Below, one piece after another: positions 23,894 through 31,618 of a stretch of DNA of 64,000 bases. The DNA comes from a virus, in the IMG/VR virus record IMGVR_UViG_3300009151_003179, positions 62,001-126,000 of that record; one strand, given 5' to 3'. Numbering within the stretch: position 1 is the stretch's first letter; every line of letters starts with the position of its first letter. The notes below the pieces were generated by a model, which was given only the letters and a program-made list of their open reading frames with translations, was not told the origin of the DNA and made no database searches. A program made the translations under genes and the position numbers.

Positions 23894-24761
23894 GACTTTG
23901 ATAATTCTCTAAATGTATATCTTGCATTGTCATCTCAAAGATGTTATTCTTTTCTGCGTTTAACATTAATGTAGGCAATGGATAAGGTTCACGTGTTAAT
24001 TGTTCTTTAACTTGTTCAATATGATTTTTATAGATATGTGTATCACCTGTGCTGATTATAAGTTCTCCTACTTTCAAACCACAGTGATGTGCCAATAGAT
24101 GTATAAGTAATGCATAACTAGCAATATTAAAGGGGAGGCCTAAAAAAACATCCACGGATCTCTGATACATATGGCAAGATAGTTCACGATTTTTGTTAAC
24201 ATAGAATTGACTCATAACGTGACAAGGGGGCAATGCCATTTGGTCTAGCTCGCTCACGTTCCAAGCACTTAGTATGTGCCTGCGCCCATTAGGATCTTCA
24301 GTTAATCCTTTAATGAGATTTGCCAATTGGTCTACTTCAATCTTGTCAACTGCGAGGCGTGTGCCACCTTTGTGTGCCGGGCCCATGTCTTTTTCTATGC
24401 GGTACTTATTCCAGTGACGCCATTGTACTCCGTAGATACGACCAATATCACCTTCAAATTTTGCTTTGTGTTTCCAATAGGGTGACAATGCATTTGGTGT
24501 CCATATCGTAACGGTATCTTCTCTAGTACCATGGGTAATCTCTGCCAATCTACGCTCATCACTACTGCCTTCAATAAACCAAAGTAGTTCACCGACACAA
24601 GCTTTCCATGCAAGTTTTTTAGTAGTGACTGCGGGAAAGCCCCTACGCAAATCAAAGCGAAGGTGGCGTCCAAAAACACTATGTGTGCCAACACCAGTTC
24701 TGTCATCTTTAACTTCTCCGTTGTCTAGTATATCTTGTAATAATTCTTTATATTGTTTCAT
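23862..24761 (-). CDS. thyA: thymidylate synthase (ThyA type)
   Basis: 299 residues, typical length 264-300. Catalytic Cys180 in 'ALPPCHVMSQFYV', folate/dUMP residues 'DRTGVGTHSVFGRHLRFDL' at the N-terminus, 'LWFIEGSSDERRL', 'GRIYGVQWRHW' and 'QRSVDVFLGLPFNIASYALL'. It makes dTMP from dUMP with methylene-THF, supplying phage DNA synthesis. Preceded by a terminator-like stem and an own weak promoter. No dihydrofolate reductase is nearby. Confidence 0.97.
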   Translation of the reverse strand: MKQYKELLQDILDNGEVKDDRTGVGTHSVFGRHLRFDLRRGFPAVTTKKLAWKACVGELLWFIEGSSDERRLAEITHGTREDTVTIWTPNALSPYWKHKAKFEGDIGRIYGVQWRHWNKYRIEKDMGPAHKGGTRLAVDKIEVDQLANLIKGLTEDPNGRRHILSAWNVSELDQMALPPCHVMSQFYVNKNRELSCHMYQRSVDVFLGLPFNIASYALLIHLLAHHCGLKVGELIISTGDTHIYKNHIEQVKEQLTREPYPLPTLMLNAEKNNIFEMTMQDIHLENYQSHGPIKATMAV

Positions 24762-24766
24762 AATTT

Positions 24767-24795
24767 ATTATATCATAATATAAGGAAAGCCCCAA
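24767..24795 (-). promoter_or_regulatory. thyA: candidate promoter of thyA
   Basis: TTGGGG, 17-bp spacer, TATAAT. The -35 is weak and lies inside the terminator stem. The ATG is 6 nt beyond the -10. Confidence 0.4.
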
Positions 24796-24809
24796 CGAAT
24801 CAGGGCTTT
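24786..24809 (-). terminator. terminator-like hairpin
   Basis: AAAGCCC-N10-GGGCTTT after the gene ending at 24814. On the minus strand it is followed by CCTTATATT, a poor T-run. Confidence 0.5.
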
Positions 24810-24813
24810 TTAA

Positions 24814-25110
24814 TTAAAGTTTACCTAATAGTCTATCAGTCTCTGGTTGTACTGTGTCAGCAATACTTTGAACATTAAGTACAAATTCTACGCTAACTAT
24901 TAGTTCATCCAGTTCATCTAACTTACGACTAACTGCATCTTCAATTTGATCGGGATCCAATCCTTGTTGTAAAAACTTCGCAATGTTAATTGTTTGTTGC
25001 TTTTTACCTTTAAGTTTGATAATTAACTTTTTGATAAATTCAACAGGAATTTTATTCTTCTCAACATCTTCAAGTATGTGTTCCCACTTATCGATAAATT
25101 CTGGTGACAT
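24814..25110 (-). CDS. hypothetical helical protein
   Basis: 98 residues, helical with 'LIIKLKGKKQQTINIAKFLQQGLDPDQIEDAVSRKLDELDELI'. Its ATG touches the stop of the 222-residue gene. No family recognised. Confidence 0.6.
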   Translation of the reverse strand: MSPEFIDKWEHILEDVEKNKIPVEFIKKLIIKLKGKKQQTINIAKFLQQGLDPDQIEDAVSRKLDELDELIVSVEFVLNVQSIADTVQPETDRLLGKL

Positions 25111-25778
25111 TAGACACTAACTTTAGTTTTCTTTGTTGTAGTTTTCTTTGGTTTAGTTACTTCAGCAGTAACGCCTTCAAGTAGTGCGGCTTCTTTATGT
25201 AAACGTGCAGATTCTGCCATCAAACCTTTAGCTTCAATATCCATCTTAGCTGCCTGTTGACGTAAGTTTTGTGCAATAGCCTGATCACCTAACGCATCAC
25301 CTGAGGCTTGTAGACCTGTTGGTACTGTTGCATCTTTAGCACCACGCATCTTACGTGCTACTGTAGCAGGATCTTGTATGCCACGTGACTTGTCTAATTC
25401 AGCCATTCTTTTAACAGCATCCTCACCCAATTTCATTTCATCTAGTATCTTGTTAAGTTCATCTAAACGAATTAATTGATTTGGTGAAGGTGTCATCAAA
25501 ATTTGACTTGTCTGAACCTTTTTCAATTGACCTTCTAAATGCAATACTTGTAAAATGGGTTTGCCATCTTTAGTATAGGTTCTGTTTAATGCATCGGCTA
25601 AATGCTCACTATTCTGACCGATATCACTCTCAATACATTGAATCAATGGATCGTGTATATGCTGATTGATTGTCTCAGTATAAGTGACTAAACACATATG
25701 TGCTTCACCTGGTACTTCTCTAAATACTACTGCAACTTTTCTATCACCGTGTTTACCAACATGTCGTGTAAAACTCAT
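25110..25778 (-). CDS. conserved phage protein with coiled-coil C-terminus
   Basis: 222 residues. The start 'MSFTRHVGKHGDRKVAVVFREVPGEAHMCLVTYTE' forms a small alpha/beta domain (1-85) I have seen in T4-like phages without known role. Residues 100-205 are helical and Ala-rich and the end is a Lys/Thr tail (KPKKTTTKKTK). Strong ribosome site AAGAGGAG. A possible weak promoter (TTCACA...TATATA) lies upstream. Function unknown. Confidence 0.65.
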   Translation of the reverse strand: MSFTRHVGKHGDRKVAVVFREVPGEAHMCLVTYTETINQHIHDPLIQCIESDIGQNSEHLADALNRTYTKDGKPILQVLHLEGQLKKVQTSQILMTPSPNQLIRLDELNKILDEMKLGEDAVKRMAELDKSRGIQDPATVARKMRGAKDATVPTGLQASGDALGDQAIAQNLRQQAAKMDIEAKGLMAESARLHKEAALLEGVTAEVTKPKKTTTKKTKVSV

Positions 25779-25841
25779 AGTGTGTTCTCCTCTTATATAA
25801 GCTAAACATATTTAATGTGAATTAAACATGTTAAATTTTTT

Positions 25842-26087
25842 TTATGACCACTTAAGTTCATAAAACGTAGCATCCTTAGGGTTTTCGAATGCTATGTTAC
25901 CCAAATTGTATTCTACTAGAAAAATTTGACTGACTGGTACAATACAAAATCTACCCTTGATATTATCTAATACCCATTGCTTTGAATTCATCGTCAATGG
26001 TGTATCACTTAATATAAAATGTTTTGGATAAAATTCTACTTCTCTTTTACCAAACCAAATATAGGGATCAATCTCATAGTCTATCAT
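25842..26087 (-). CDS. small early protein, C-terminal LKW family
   Basis: 81 residues ending ATFYELKWS, so it belongs to the LRW family of 3.3-4.4 kb although 22 kb away. Here no gene follows closely, so the LKW ending is kept for the protein's sake and not as a ribosome site. Function unknown. Confidence 0.6.
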   Translation of the reverse strand: MIDYEIDPYIWFGKREVEFYPKHFILSDTPLTMNSKQWVLDNIKGRFCIVPVSQIFLVEYNLGNIAFENPKDATFYELKWS

Positions 26088-26515
26088 TTTGTCAATGTAT
26101 CTAATACTTTATACTTTTCATATGCTTCAACTACTGCAGGAGTTGAGTTATCATTGGTGGGAACAACTTGCATCCACAATCCTTGACCTAACCTTGCCGG
26201 ATGATTATACTGATAATGATGACCATCTTTGCGGCCTGCATTATCAAATACTCTAGGTTGATGAATCCTACCTGAGTAGTATAATCTCGTAGCTAATGCT
26301 TTTACATCAGTCAAATCATAATCACCCAATTCACTCAATTTAGAACGTCTTGGATAGGGATTACCCTCTGCGTAATATTGTTCTACTACTTGCATAAAAG
26401 TATCATATGTAGGACATAATGTACGTGTTACAATGAACATAACCTCATCCTCGGACACTTCATTATGCATAAGACTAAGTAAGCAACCACCGAGGCTTGT
26501 ACCAATATACATCAT
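26084..26515 (-). CDS. hypothetical early protein
   Basis: 143 residues. Contains 'MHNEVSEDEVMFIVTRT', 'DVKALATRLYYSGRIHQPRVF' and 'ARLGQGLWMQVVP'. A soluble single domain. Overlaps both neighbours by 4 nt. I recall related proteins in freshwater myoviruses but no function. Confidence 0.6.
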   Translation of the reverse strand: MMYIGTSLGGCLLSLMHNEVSEDEVMFIVTRTLCPTYDTFMQVVEQYYAEGNPYPRRSKLSELGDYDLTDVKALATRLYYSGRIHQPRVFDNAGRKDGHHYQYNHPARLGQGLWMQVVPTNDNSTPAVVEAYEKYKVLDTLTK

Positions 26516-26886
26516 ACAATCAATTTCCTATCTTGTTTAAGATAATCACTATAAACTTTTTTACCATTACTTCTAATCCATTCTACAATGGGTTGTGGAT
26601 CAATTTCAAATACTTCTTTCAGTTCATCATAAGCCATTGTACTATTAAACTCATAAATCTCATACATACGTTGACTGTTTACTTTTGCACGTAGTAGCAT
26701 CATTTGTAATGGAATACCTATTGGCTGACTGGGGATTCGTTCTTCTTTAAGAATGGCAACAACTTTTTGTTTTTCCCATTCATTGTACTTATCCATATGC
26801 AAGTCAACATCATGTAGACTTTCAAGACCCAGCATATCCCACATTGCTAAGTAATGTTTAGTTTTCTTCTTTCTTGAGTATGACAT
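26512..26886 (-). CDS. hypothetical early protein
   Basis: 124 residues. Basic N-terminus (SRKKKTKHY), then helical segments with 'YNEWEKQKVVAILKEERIPSQP'. Start overlaps the previous gene by 29 nt. No family recognised. Confidence 0.55.
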   Translation of the reverse strand: MSYSRKKKTKHYLAMWDMLGLESLHDVDLHMDKYNEWEKQKVVAILKEERIPSQPIGIPLQMMLLRAKVNSQRMYEIYEFNSTMAYDELKEVFEIDPQPIVEWIRSNGKKVYSDYLKQDRKLIV

Positions 26887-27106
26887 ATAACATTTCTGCT
26901 TTGTTAATTATGTTTGCTAATGAAGGTTCTGTTTCTGCTAACTTAAGAATTTCTTTCCACTCATACCATTTAGTGATATAGTGCTTATTGGGATCCTCTT
27001 GTACTAATGTTCTATCGGACGATCCACTCTTACGTGAGTAGACCGTCTTACCACCATCCGGGCTTTCGTAAATGATTATTTCTTCACAAGATTTAATCAT
27101 CGACAT
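26858..27106 (-). CDS. hypothetical early protein
   Basis: 82 residues, mixed charge, 'SPDGGKTVYSRKSGSSDRTLVQED' loop followed by a helix. Overlaps a 36-residue membrane-peptide gene upstream by 14 nt. Confidence 0.55.
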   Translation of the reverse strand: MSMIKSCEEIIIYESPDGGKTVYSRKSGSSDRTLVQEDPNKHYITKWYEWKEILKLAETEPSLANIINKAEMLYVILKKEEN

Positions 27107-27203
27107 CTTTTATCATTCCCAAAAATCTAGTTAAGGCAATAACAAAGAGCCAAAGCAAACCCAATATAAGTATTGAAATTATAATGTAGTCAAGATAGCT
27201 CAT
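27093..27203 (-). CDS. 36-residue single-span membrane peptide
   Basis: Begins with an ATG sharing one base with the TAA of the VWA gene (TAATG). The peptide has one hydrophobic span (about residues 6-27, Ile/Leu-rich with 'GLLWLFVIAL') and a charged end KDVDD. Short and below usual gene-finding limits, but the coupling and clean membrane profile support it. Function unknown. Confidence 0.5.
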   Translation of the reverse strand: MSYLDYIIISILILGLLWLFVIALTRFLGMIKDVDD

Positions 27204-28474
27204 TATTTTTCATCATAGATAGCATAAGTCCCGAATGGGGGATTGGGATTCTTATCACCATGAATGATCCATGTTGTGTCACAATAATCACTATCACCCC
27301 AACTACCACAGGGGTAGCCATCAGTGAATACAATCAATCGTTTAGGTACATTGCCAATATCTTTCAAGTAAGTAAAGATACAATCAAAGTCAGTACCACC
27401 ACCACCTTGAGGCTCATATGTATCAATCGTGTCCATATTCTCACTGTTAAAATCTTGTGGATTATAAATTTCAGTATCAAAACAGAATACATGAATCTTA
27501 TAGCCATCAAACGCATCCATCATGCCACTGATTTCACCTAAGAATTGTTGTGCTTGTTTGTTACTAATACTACCTGACATGTCAATAGATACGACAACAT
27601 CAATTTCTTCTCCCGGTGTCATGCCGGGCATAATAGCATCCATATGCCAACCTCTACGTGAGGGACGCATCCAACTATAATCAGTACGAATAGCACTTGT
27701 CAAATTAGTTTGAATCAGTTCACGCCAAGGCATAACTGGGTTAGTATGTTGGCGAATCAATCTTTCAACACCTAGTGGTAACTGACCTGCTTCAGCACTA
27801 CTTGCGGCATTGATAATAGCTTGTTTAACTTCTTGGCGAACACGCTCACGTTCTTCAGCACTCATTGAGGGACGTTTACCTTTACCTTCACCATTACCTT
27901 CATTATCACCATCACCGTCACCATCCATGTGATCGTCAATCATCTGGTCAAGCAAATCTTCAATAGAGATTTTTTGAACATTCTTCATCAAATCATCATA
28001 GATAGCTTCTGCCGCTTTACCATCATACTTTTGCTCATATAAGCAAGGCACTGATGTAATAAACTGACCCACTTTGTGACGTTTCAAATCTGCATTAACA
28101 GCATAGTCATCAGCAATGTTCCAGATTTCGGGATCACGATTGTCACGGCGGCCCATGTGATCGTATACTACGTGTAACACTTCATGGCCAACTAGAAATT
28201 CAACTTCCTTAGGCTTCAACATCATAATGAAGCGACTATTGTAATAGAACTTCTGACCATCAGTTGCCGCTGTACTACACCATAGATCGGCATTAATCAA
28301 TTGCATACGTGTAGCAAGATTGCCAAAAAAACTATGACGTAACAATAGACCAATACGTGCTGTTACCAAACGCTCACGTGCTAGTGCATCAATTTTACTA
28401 TCTGTAGGTCCTACTAGATTTTCAAATTTCTTACTGCGGCTACGTTTCTTTGTGGGATTTAATACTTCACTCAT
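27203..28474 (-). CDS. VWA-domain/metallopeptidase-like protein
   Basis: 423 residues. N-terminal half: metallopeptidase-like region with HEVLH at 97-101, 'YDHMGRRDNRDPEIWNIADDYAVN' after it. C-terminal half: von Willebrand A-like domain with MIDAS DMSGS at 298-302 and 'VFTDGYPCGSWGD' later. An acidic Gly/Asp linker near 183-200. The layout is that of the VWA-like proteins paired with MoxR AAA ATPases. The MoxR gene lies 250 bp upstream. Likely a metal-dependent partner in remodelling or in protein maturation; target unknown. Own consensus promoter. Confidence 0.8.
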   Translation of the reverse strand: MSEVLNPTKKRSRSKKFENLVGPTDSKIDALARERLVTARIGLLLRHSFFGNLATRMQLINADLWCSTAATDGQKFYYNSRFIMMLKPKEVEFLVGHEVLHVVYDHMGRRDNRDPEIWNIADDYAVNADLKRHKVGQFITSVPCLYEQKYDGKAAEAIYDDLMKNVQKISIEDLLDQMIDDHMDGDGDGDNEGNGEGKGKRPSMSAEERERVRQEVKQAIINAASSAEAGQLPLGVERLIRQHTNPVMPWRELIQTNLTSAIRTDYSWMRPSRRGWHMDAIMPGMTPGEEIDVVVSIDMSGSISNKQAQQFLGEISGMMDAFDGYKIHVFCFDTEIYNPQDFNSENMDTIDTYEPQGGGGTDFDCIFTYLKDIGNVPKRLIVFTDGYPCGSWGDSDYCDTTWIIHGDKNPNPPFGTYAIYDEK

Positions 28475-28500
28475 AATGATCCTTTAGTGTTTATGTGTCT

Positions 28501-28529
28501 ATTATAGCACATTGTGTATTTACTGTCAA
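28501..28529 (-). promoter_or_regulatory. early sigma70 promoter of the VWA gene
   Basis: TTTGACAGTAAAT, TTGACA-17 bp-TATAAT, extended -10 TGC. The -35 overlaps the stop of the 50-residue gene. Confidence 0.85.
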
Positions 28530-28678
28530 ATTGACAAGCCACGATATCCTGCATCAAATGCAATACGTGCGTAATCCTGTGCGGATTCAATACTATACAA
28601 GGCCATTCCTTGGTCCTTTGTCATTCCTTTTGCCCGGGCACTTTGACCCAATGAATAAAAATAAACTTTTGCTTTCAT
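28526..28678 (-). CDS. 50-residue hypothetical protein
   Basis: A short ORF between the VWA and MoxR genes: 'MKAKVYFYSLGQSARAKGMT' at the start and 'AQDYARIAFDAGYRGLSI' at the end. Balanced composition and an alpha/beta look. It lies after the MoxR terminator, so it depends on read-through or an unseen promoter. No family recognised. Confidence 0.5.
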   Translation of the reverse strand: MKAKVYFYSLGQSARAKGMTKDQGMALYSIESAQDYARIAFDAGYRGLSI

Positions 28679-28691
28679 ATATACCTTTATT

Positions 28692-28725
28692 AAAAAAGAT
28701 GAGTATGTTCACACCATACTCATCT
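28692..28725 (-). terminator. rho-independent terminator after the MoxR gene
   Basis: AGATGAGTATG-N7-CATACTCATCT (11-bp stem) followed by T6 on the minus strand. Confidence 0.9.
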
Positions 28726-28731
28726 ATAAAA

Positions 28732-29835
28732 TCACTCGCCAGCTTGTACGATATACTTGCCGTATTTCTTGTGGAAGTCATCAAAGTGTTTCAATTGACT
28801 TGGCTCAATCGGCAACTTGTATGTCTTAAGTGCAATCTTTGCGCCCATCACAACCAACTCAGTTTCAAAGTTAGTCATAATATAGTTAAAGAAGTTGTCA
28901 GCCATTTCGTGGAATTTCTTACTGTCAACTTTCTTATTCTCAAGTGCATCACGCAATTCATAGCACATTGAAATTGTAAGAGAGTACATTGCCGAAATTT
29001 CTTTGACTGACAAGTCTTTTACTTTACCAGAAAGAATTTCACTTGGCTCGGGCATACGACCTGCAATTTTGCGGTGTGCGGCAAACTTAACAGCAAGACC
29101 TTCACCAACAGCACCACTAATCAAATTGAACAATGTATCACTATCAGTATCATCCTCATCATTCAACAAGTCACTAACGAAACACCAGCTACGGGGTGTA
29201 GCGAATGCTCTACTTGATGATTTGCCATCAAACTCATACAAATCTTGTTTAGCGAATGACAGATAACCCACAACGTCTTTGTGAATACCTTTGTTAACTG
29301 CCCATGTCTGCCATGATGTAAAATCGGCTCGCATTTCTAAGTGTAAGAAACGATTAGCGAGGGGCATCGGCATACGATATGTAACACCTTTATCACTATC
29401 ACGATTACCTGCCGCAACAATCACAACGTTATCGGGAAGTACATACTTACCAACTCTGCGATTCAAAATCAACTGATAACCGGCCGCTTGAACTGCGGGG
29501 CTAGCACTATTCATTTCATCTAAAAACAATACCACGATCGGGTATTGACTTGCTAGTCCCTCATCAGGCAAATCAACTGGTGATGCCCAATCCATTTTAT
29601 TAATATCACGATTGAAGTATGGGATACCACGAATATCAGTGGGTTCCATTTGTGCCATACGCAAGTCAATCATATGACCACCTAGTTCTGCCGTAACTTC
29701 TGCTACAACTTCACTTTTGCCGATGCCGGGAGGTCCCCATAAGAATAAGGGACGTTTTGCCTTGAAAGCTTTAAGAATAGCTTTGCGGGCTTGTACTGAC
29801 GTAATTGTCAGATTGTCTGATACTGATGATGCCAT
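28732..29835 (-). CDS. MoxR-type AAA+ ATPase
   Basis: 367 residues. Walker A LWGPPGIGKSE at about 32-42, Walker B 'VVLFLDEMNSA', sensor 1 'VVIVAAGNRDSD' and an Arg finger region 'MPLANRFLHLEM'. MoxR ATPases work with VWA partners as chaperones or in metal insertion and complex assembly; the partner here is at 27203-28474. Two tandem early promoters and a strong terminator frame the gene, so its dosage is set apart from the VWA gene. Confidence 0.9.
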   Translation of the reverse strand: MASSVSDNLTITSVQARKAILKAFKAKRPLFLWGPPGIGKSEVVAEVTAELGGHMIDLRMAQMEPTDIRGIPYFNRDINKMDWASPVDLPDEGLASQYPIVVLFLDEMNSASPAVQAAGYQLILNRRVGKYVLPDNVVIVAAGNRDSDKGVTYRMPMPLANRFLHLEMRADFTSWQTWAVNKGIHKDVVGYLSFAKQDLYEFDGKSSSRAFATPRSWCFVSDLLNDEDDTDSDTLFNLISGAVGEGLAVKFAAHRKIAGRMPEPSEILSGKVKDLSVKEISAMYSLTISMCYELRDALENKKVDSKKFHEMADNFFNYIMTNFETELVVMGAKIALKTYKLPIEPSQLKHFDDFHKKYGKYIVQAGE

Positions 29836-29868
29836 TAAATGCTCCTGTTAAAAATATAAGATGATGTA

Positions 29869-29897
29869 ATTGTACACTATAACTGATTTATTGTCAA
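29869..29897 (-). promoter_or_regulatory. early sigma70 promoter (proximal) of the MoxR gene
   Basis: TTTGACAATAAAT block, TTGACA-17 bp-TACAAT. Confidence 0.85.
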
Positions 29898-29910
29898 ATC
29901 AACTGACCCA

Positions 29911-29928
29911 ATGTATGTTTATATACAT
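29911..29928. promoter_or_regulatory. inverted repeat between tandem promoters
   Basis: ATGTAT-GTTTAT-ATACAT, between the two MoxR promoters. Could be an operator; AT-rich, so chance is not excluded. Confidence 0.25.
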
Positions 29929-29945
29929 AGGAATAGTATTTGTAA

Positions 29946-29974
29946 ATTATAGCAGACATTGGATTTATTGTCAA
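29946..29974 (-). promoter_or_regulatory. early sigma70 promoter (distal) of the MoxR gene
   Basis: TTTGACAATAAAT block, TTGACA-17 bp-TATAAT, extended -10 TGC. 77 bp upstream of the proximal promoter. Confidence 0.85.
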
Positions 29975-29992
29975 ATTTGTGTTGTTGTGTTT

Positions 29993-30247
29993 TTACAACA
30001 CTTGTGTAGATGAAAAGTTATTGATTCTGGCAATTTGCTCAATATGAGAATCAATAATAGATTGTTCTGTAGTTAATGATAATTCTCTAAAATAGAGAGT
30101 TTTACCTAATAATACTTTACCTTTATTATTTGTTTTTGTATAATCACTTGCAGAGATTAATAAACAAATTTCTTCATCACTATAGGGCCGTTTCTTCACT
30201 GAGACTCTGAAGTACAAAGTACTAACTGCATTTGCATTGAATTTCAT
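29993..30247 (-). CDS. hypothetical small early protein
   Basis: 84 residues, beta-rich start 'TLYFRVSVKKRPYSDEEICLLISASDY' and a Ser/Thr-rich end. Own consensus promoter. No family recognised. Confidence 0.6.
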   Translation of the reverse strand: MKFNANAVSTLYFRVSVKKRPYSDEEICLLISASDYTKTNNKGKVLLGKTLYFRELSLTTEQSIIDSHIEQIARINNFSSTQVL

Positions 30248-30274
30248 AGATACCTTTTGACTGAATAAGACTCT

Positions 30275-30303
30275 ATTATATACCCAATTTGATTTATTGT
30301 CAA
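30275..30303 (-). promoter_or_regulatory. early sigma70 promoter
   Basis: TTTGACAATAAAT block, TTGACA-17 bp-TATAAT. Drives 29993-30247. Confidence 0.85.
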
Positions 30304-30304
30304 A

Positions 30305-30559
30305 TTACTTCATTAGATTGGCCATCAATACTAGTTTTTCTAAGTGATTGATTGCTGTATTGATATCGGCTACTTTGTCATCAAGCATTTCGTATTTGCC
30401 CGTTCTACGCAGATTGACTTCTAGTTTGCTTAATTCAGTTACCATTTTGTCAATGTTTTTGTGCATACGATGTAAGTCTGGATTGTAGCCAATGCCATTC
30501 ATTTGACTATTTAAGTCACTACTTACTTTATTCCAATCTATTGCCCGTTCTATTTTCAT
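30305..30559 (-). CDS. hypothetical small helical early protein
   Basis: 84 residues, nearly all helical: 'MHKNIDKMVTELSKLEVNLRRTGKYEMLDDKVADINTAINHLEKL'. May form a coiled coil. Own promoter. Function unknown. Confidence 0.6.
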   Translation of the reverse strand: MKIERAIDWNKVSSDLNSQMNGIGYNPDLHRMHKNIDKMVTELSKLEVNLRRTGKYEMLDDKVADINTAINHLEKLVLMANLMK

Positions 30560-30565
30560 AAAATG

Positions 30566-30594
30566 ATTGTAACATAGTATGGATATTTAGTCAA
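30566..30594 (-). promoter_or_regulatory. early sigma70 promoter
   Basis: TTGACT, 17-bp spacer, TACAAT. Drives 30305-30559. Confidence 0.75.
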
Positions 30595-30597
30595 CAA

Positions 30598-30620
30598 AAA
30601 AGGCACCTAAGTGCCTTTTA
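30598..30620 (-). terminator. rho-independent terminator
   Basis: AAAAGGCAC-TTAG-GTGCCTTTT followed by T-run, after the first adhesin-like operon that ends at 30637. Confidence 0.9.
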
Positions 30621-30636
30621 TTTTGAGTTAGTGAGA

Positions 30637-31587
30637 TTATGCGTAACCGTAACTTGCGGCTGCTAGACTGTATCTAGCAGTACCTACTCCTGTAGTATCA
30701 GTTGCTGCCACACCTGTATTACTTACTAAGTTGGTTATTGCTGTTAGTCCCGAATTAGTTGATCCATATCCAAATATAGCAGTATCAACACCATAACTAG
30801 CGGCTGCTAGATCAGTTCTAGCAGTACCAACACCTGTTGTATCAGTTGCTACTATACCTGTATTGCTTACTTTGTTTGTTACTGACATATATGCAGAGGT
30901 AACATCAAGCCCATAACCAAATATAGCTTGACCACTAGAACCATATCCTGCGGCTGCAAGTCCAATTCTGGCAGTACCAACACCGGTAGTATCCCCGGCA
31001 ACTACTCCTGTGTTGGACACTAAGTTGGTAATTGAATAATATCCTATACCAGATCGGTTTCCATATCCAAAAATAGCTTTATCTGTTCCGTACCCTGCGG
31101 CCGCAAGAAATCGTCTGATAGTACCGACACCTGTTGTATCTGTAGCTACCACACCTGTGTTTGATACTAGGTTAGTAAGTGAATATGTAGTGGCGTTTGC
31201 ATATCCATAACCAAATATAGCTTTGTCAGTGCCATAACCGGCGGCTGCTAAACCAGCTCTAGCAGTACCTACTCCTGTAGTATCAGTTGCTACTACACCG
31301 GTGTTTGATACTAGGTTGGTTGCTGCCGTGTAACTAGTGCTTCCACCATAACCAAATAAGGCTTTATTTGTGCCATAACCTGCTGCCGCTAACTCATATC
31401 TAGCAGTACCAACACCTGTTGTATCAGTTGCTACTACACCGGTGTTTGATACTAGGTTGGTTATTGATACTCCGGGATTACTTCCTGCAGTACCATATCC
31501 AAATATAGCTTTTTGTGAGGGAGGGGGAGGTAGAGTGATTGAGTAACCACCACTGAATGTTACCCCTGAAAAAACCATGTCTGCCAT
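30637..31587 (-). CDS. six-repeat adhesin-like protein, paralogue A
   Basis: 316 residues. N-terminal anchor MADMVFSGVTFSGGYSITLPPPP, then six repeats of about 48 residues. Each has 'KAIFGYG', a variable loop, 'TN(L/K)VSNTGVVATDTTGVGTAR' and 'LAAAGYG'. The regular, closed six-fold pattern suggests a six-bladed beta-propeller or a similar trimeric fibre tip. I know similar 'FGGG...' repeats in cyanophage structural proteins. Only the loop after FGYG (5-15 residues) varies strongly, so this is the likely binding face. Last gene of a three-paralogue run. Confidence 0.7.
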   Translation of the reverse strand: MADMVFSGVTFSGGYSITLPPPPSQKAIFGYGTAGSNPGVSITNLVSNTGVVATDTTGVGTARYELAAAGYGTNKALFGYGGSTSYTAATNLVSNTGVVATDTTGVGTARAGLAAAGYGTDKAIFGYGYANATTYSLTNLVSNTGVVATDTTGVGTIRRFLAAAGYGTDKAIFGYGNRSGIGYYSITNLVSNTGVVAGDTTGVGTARIGLAAAGYGSSGQAIFGYGLDVTSAYMSVTNKVSNTGIVATDTTGVGTARTDLAAASYGVDTAIFGYGSTNSGLTAITNLVSNTGVAATDTTGVGTARYSLAAASYGYA

Positions 31588-31618
31588 AATATATTATCCT
31601 TTTGTTTTGTTTGTGAGA

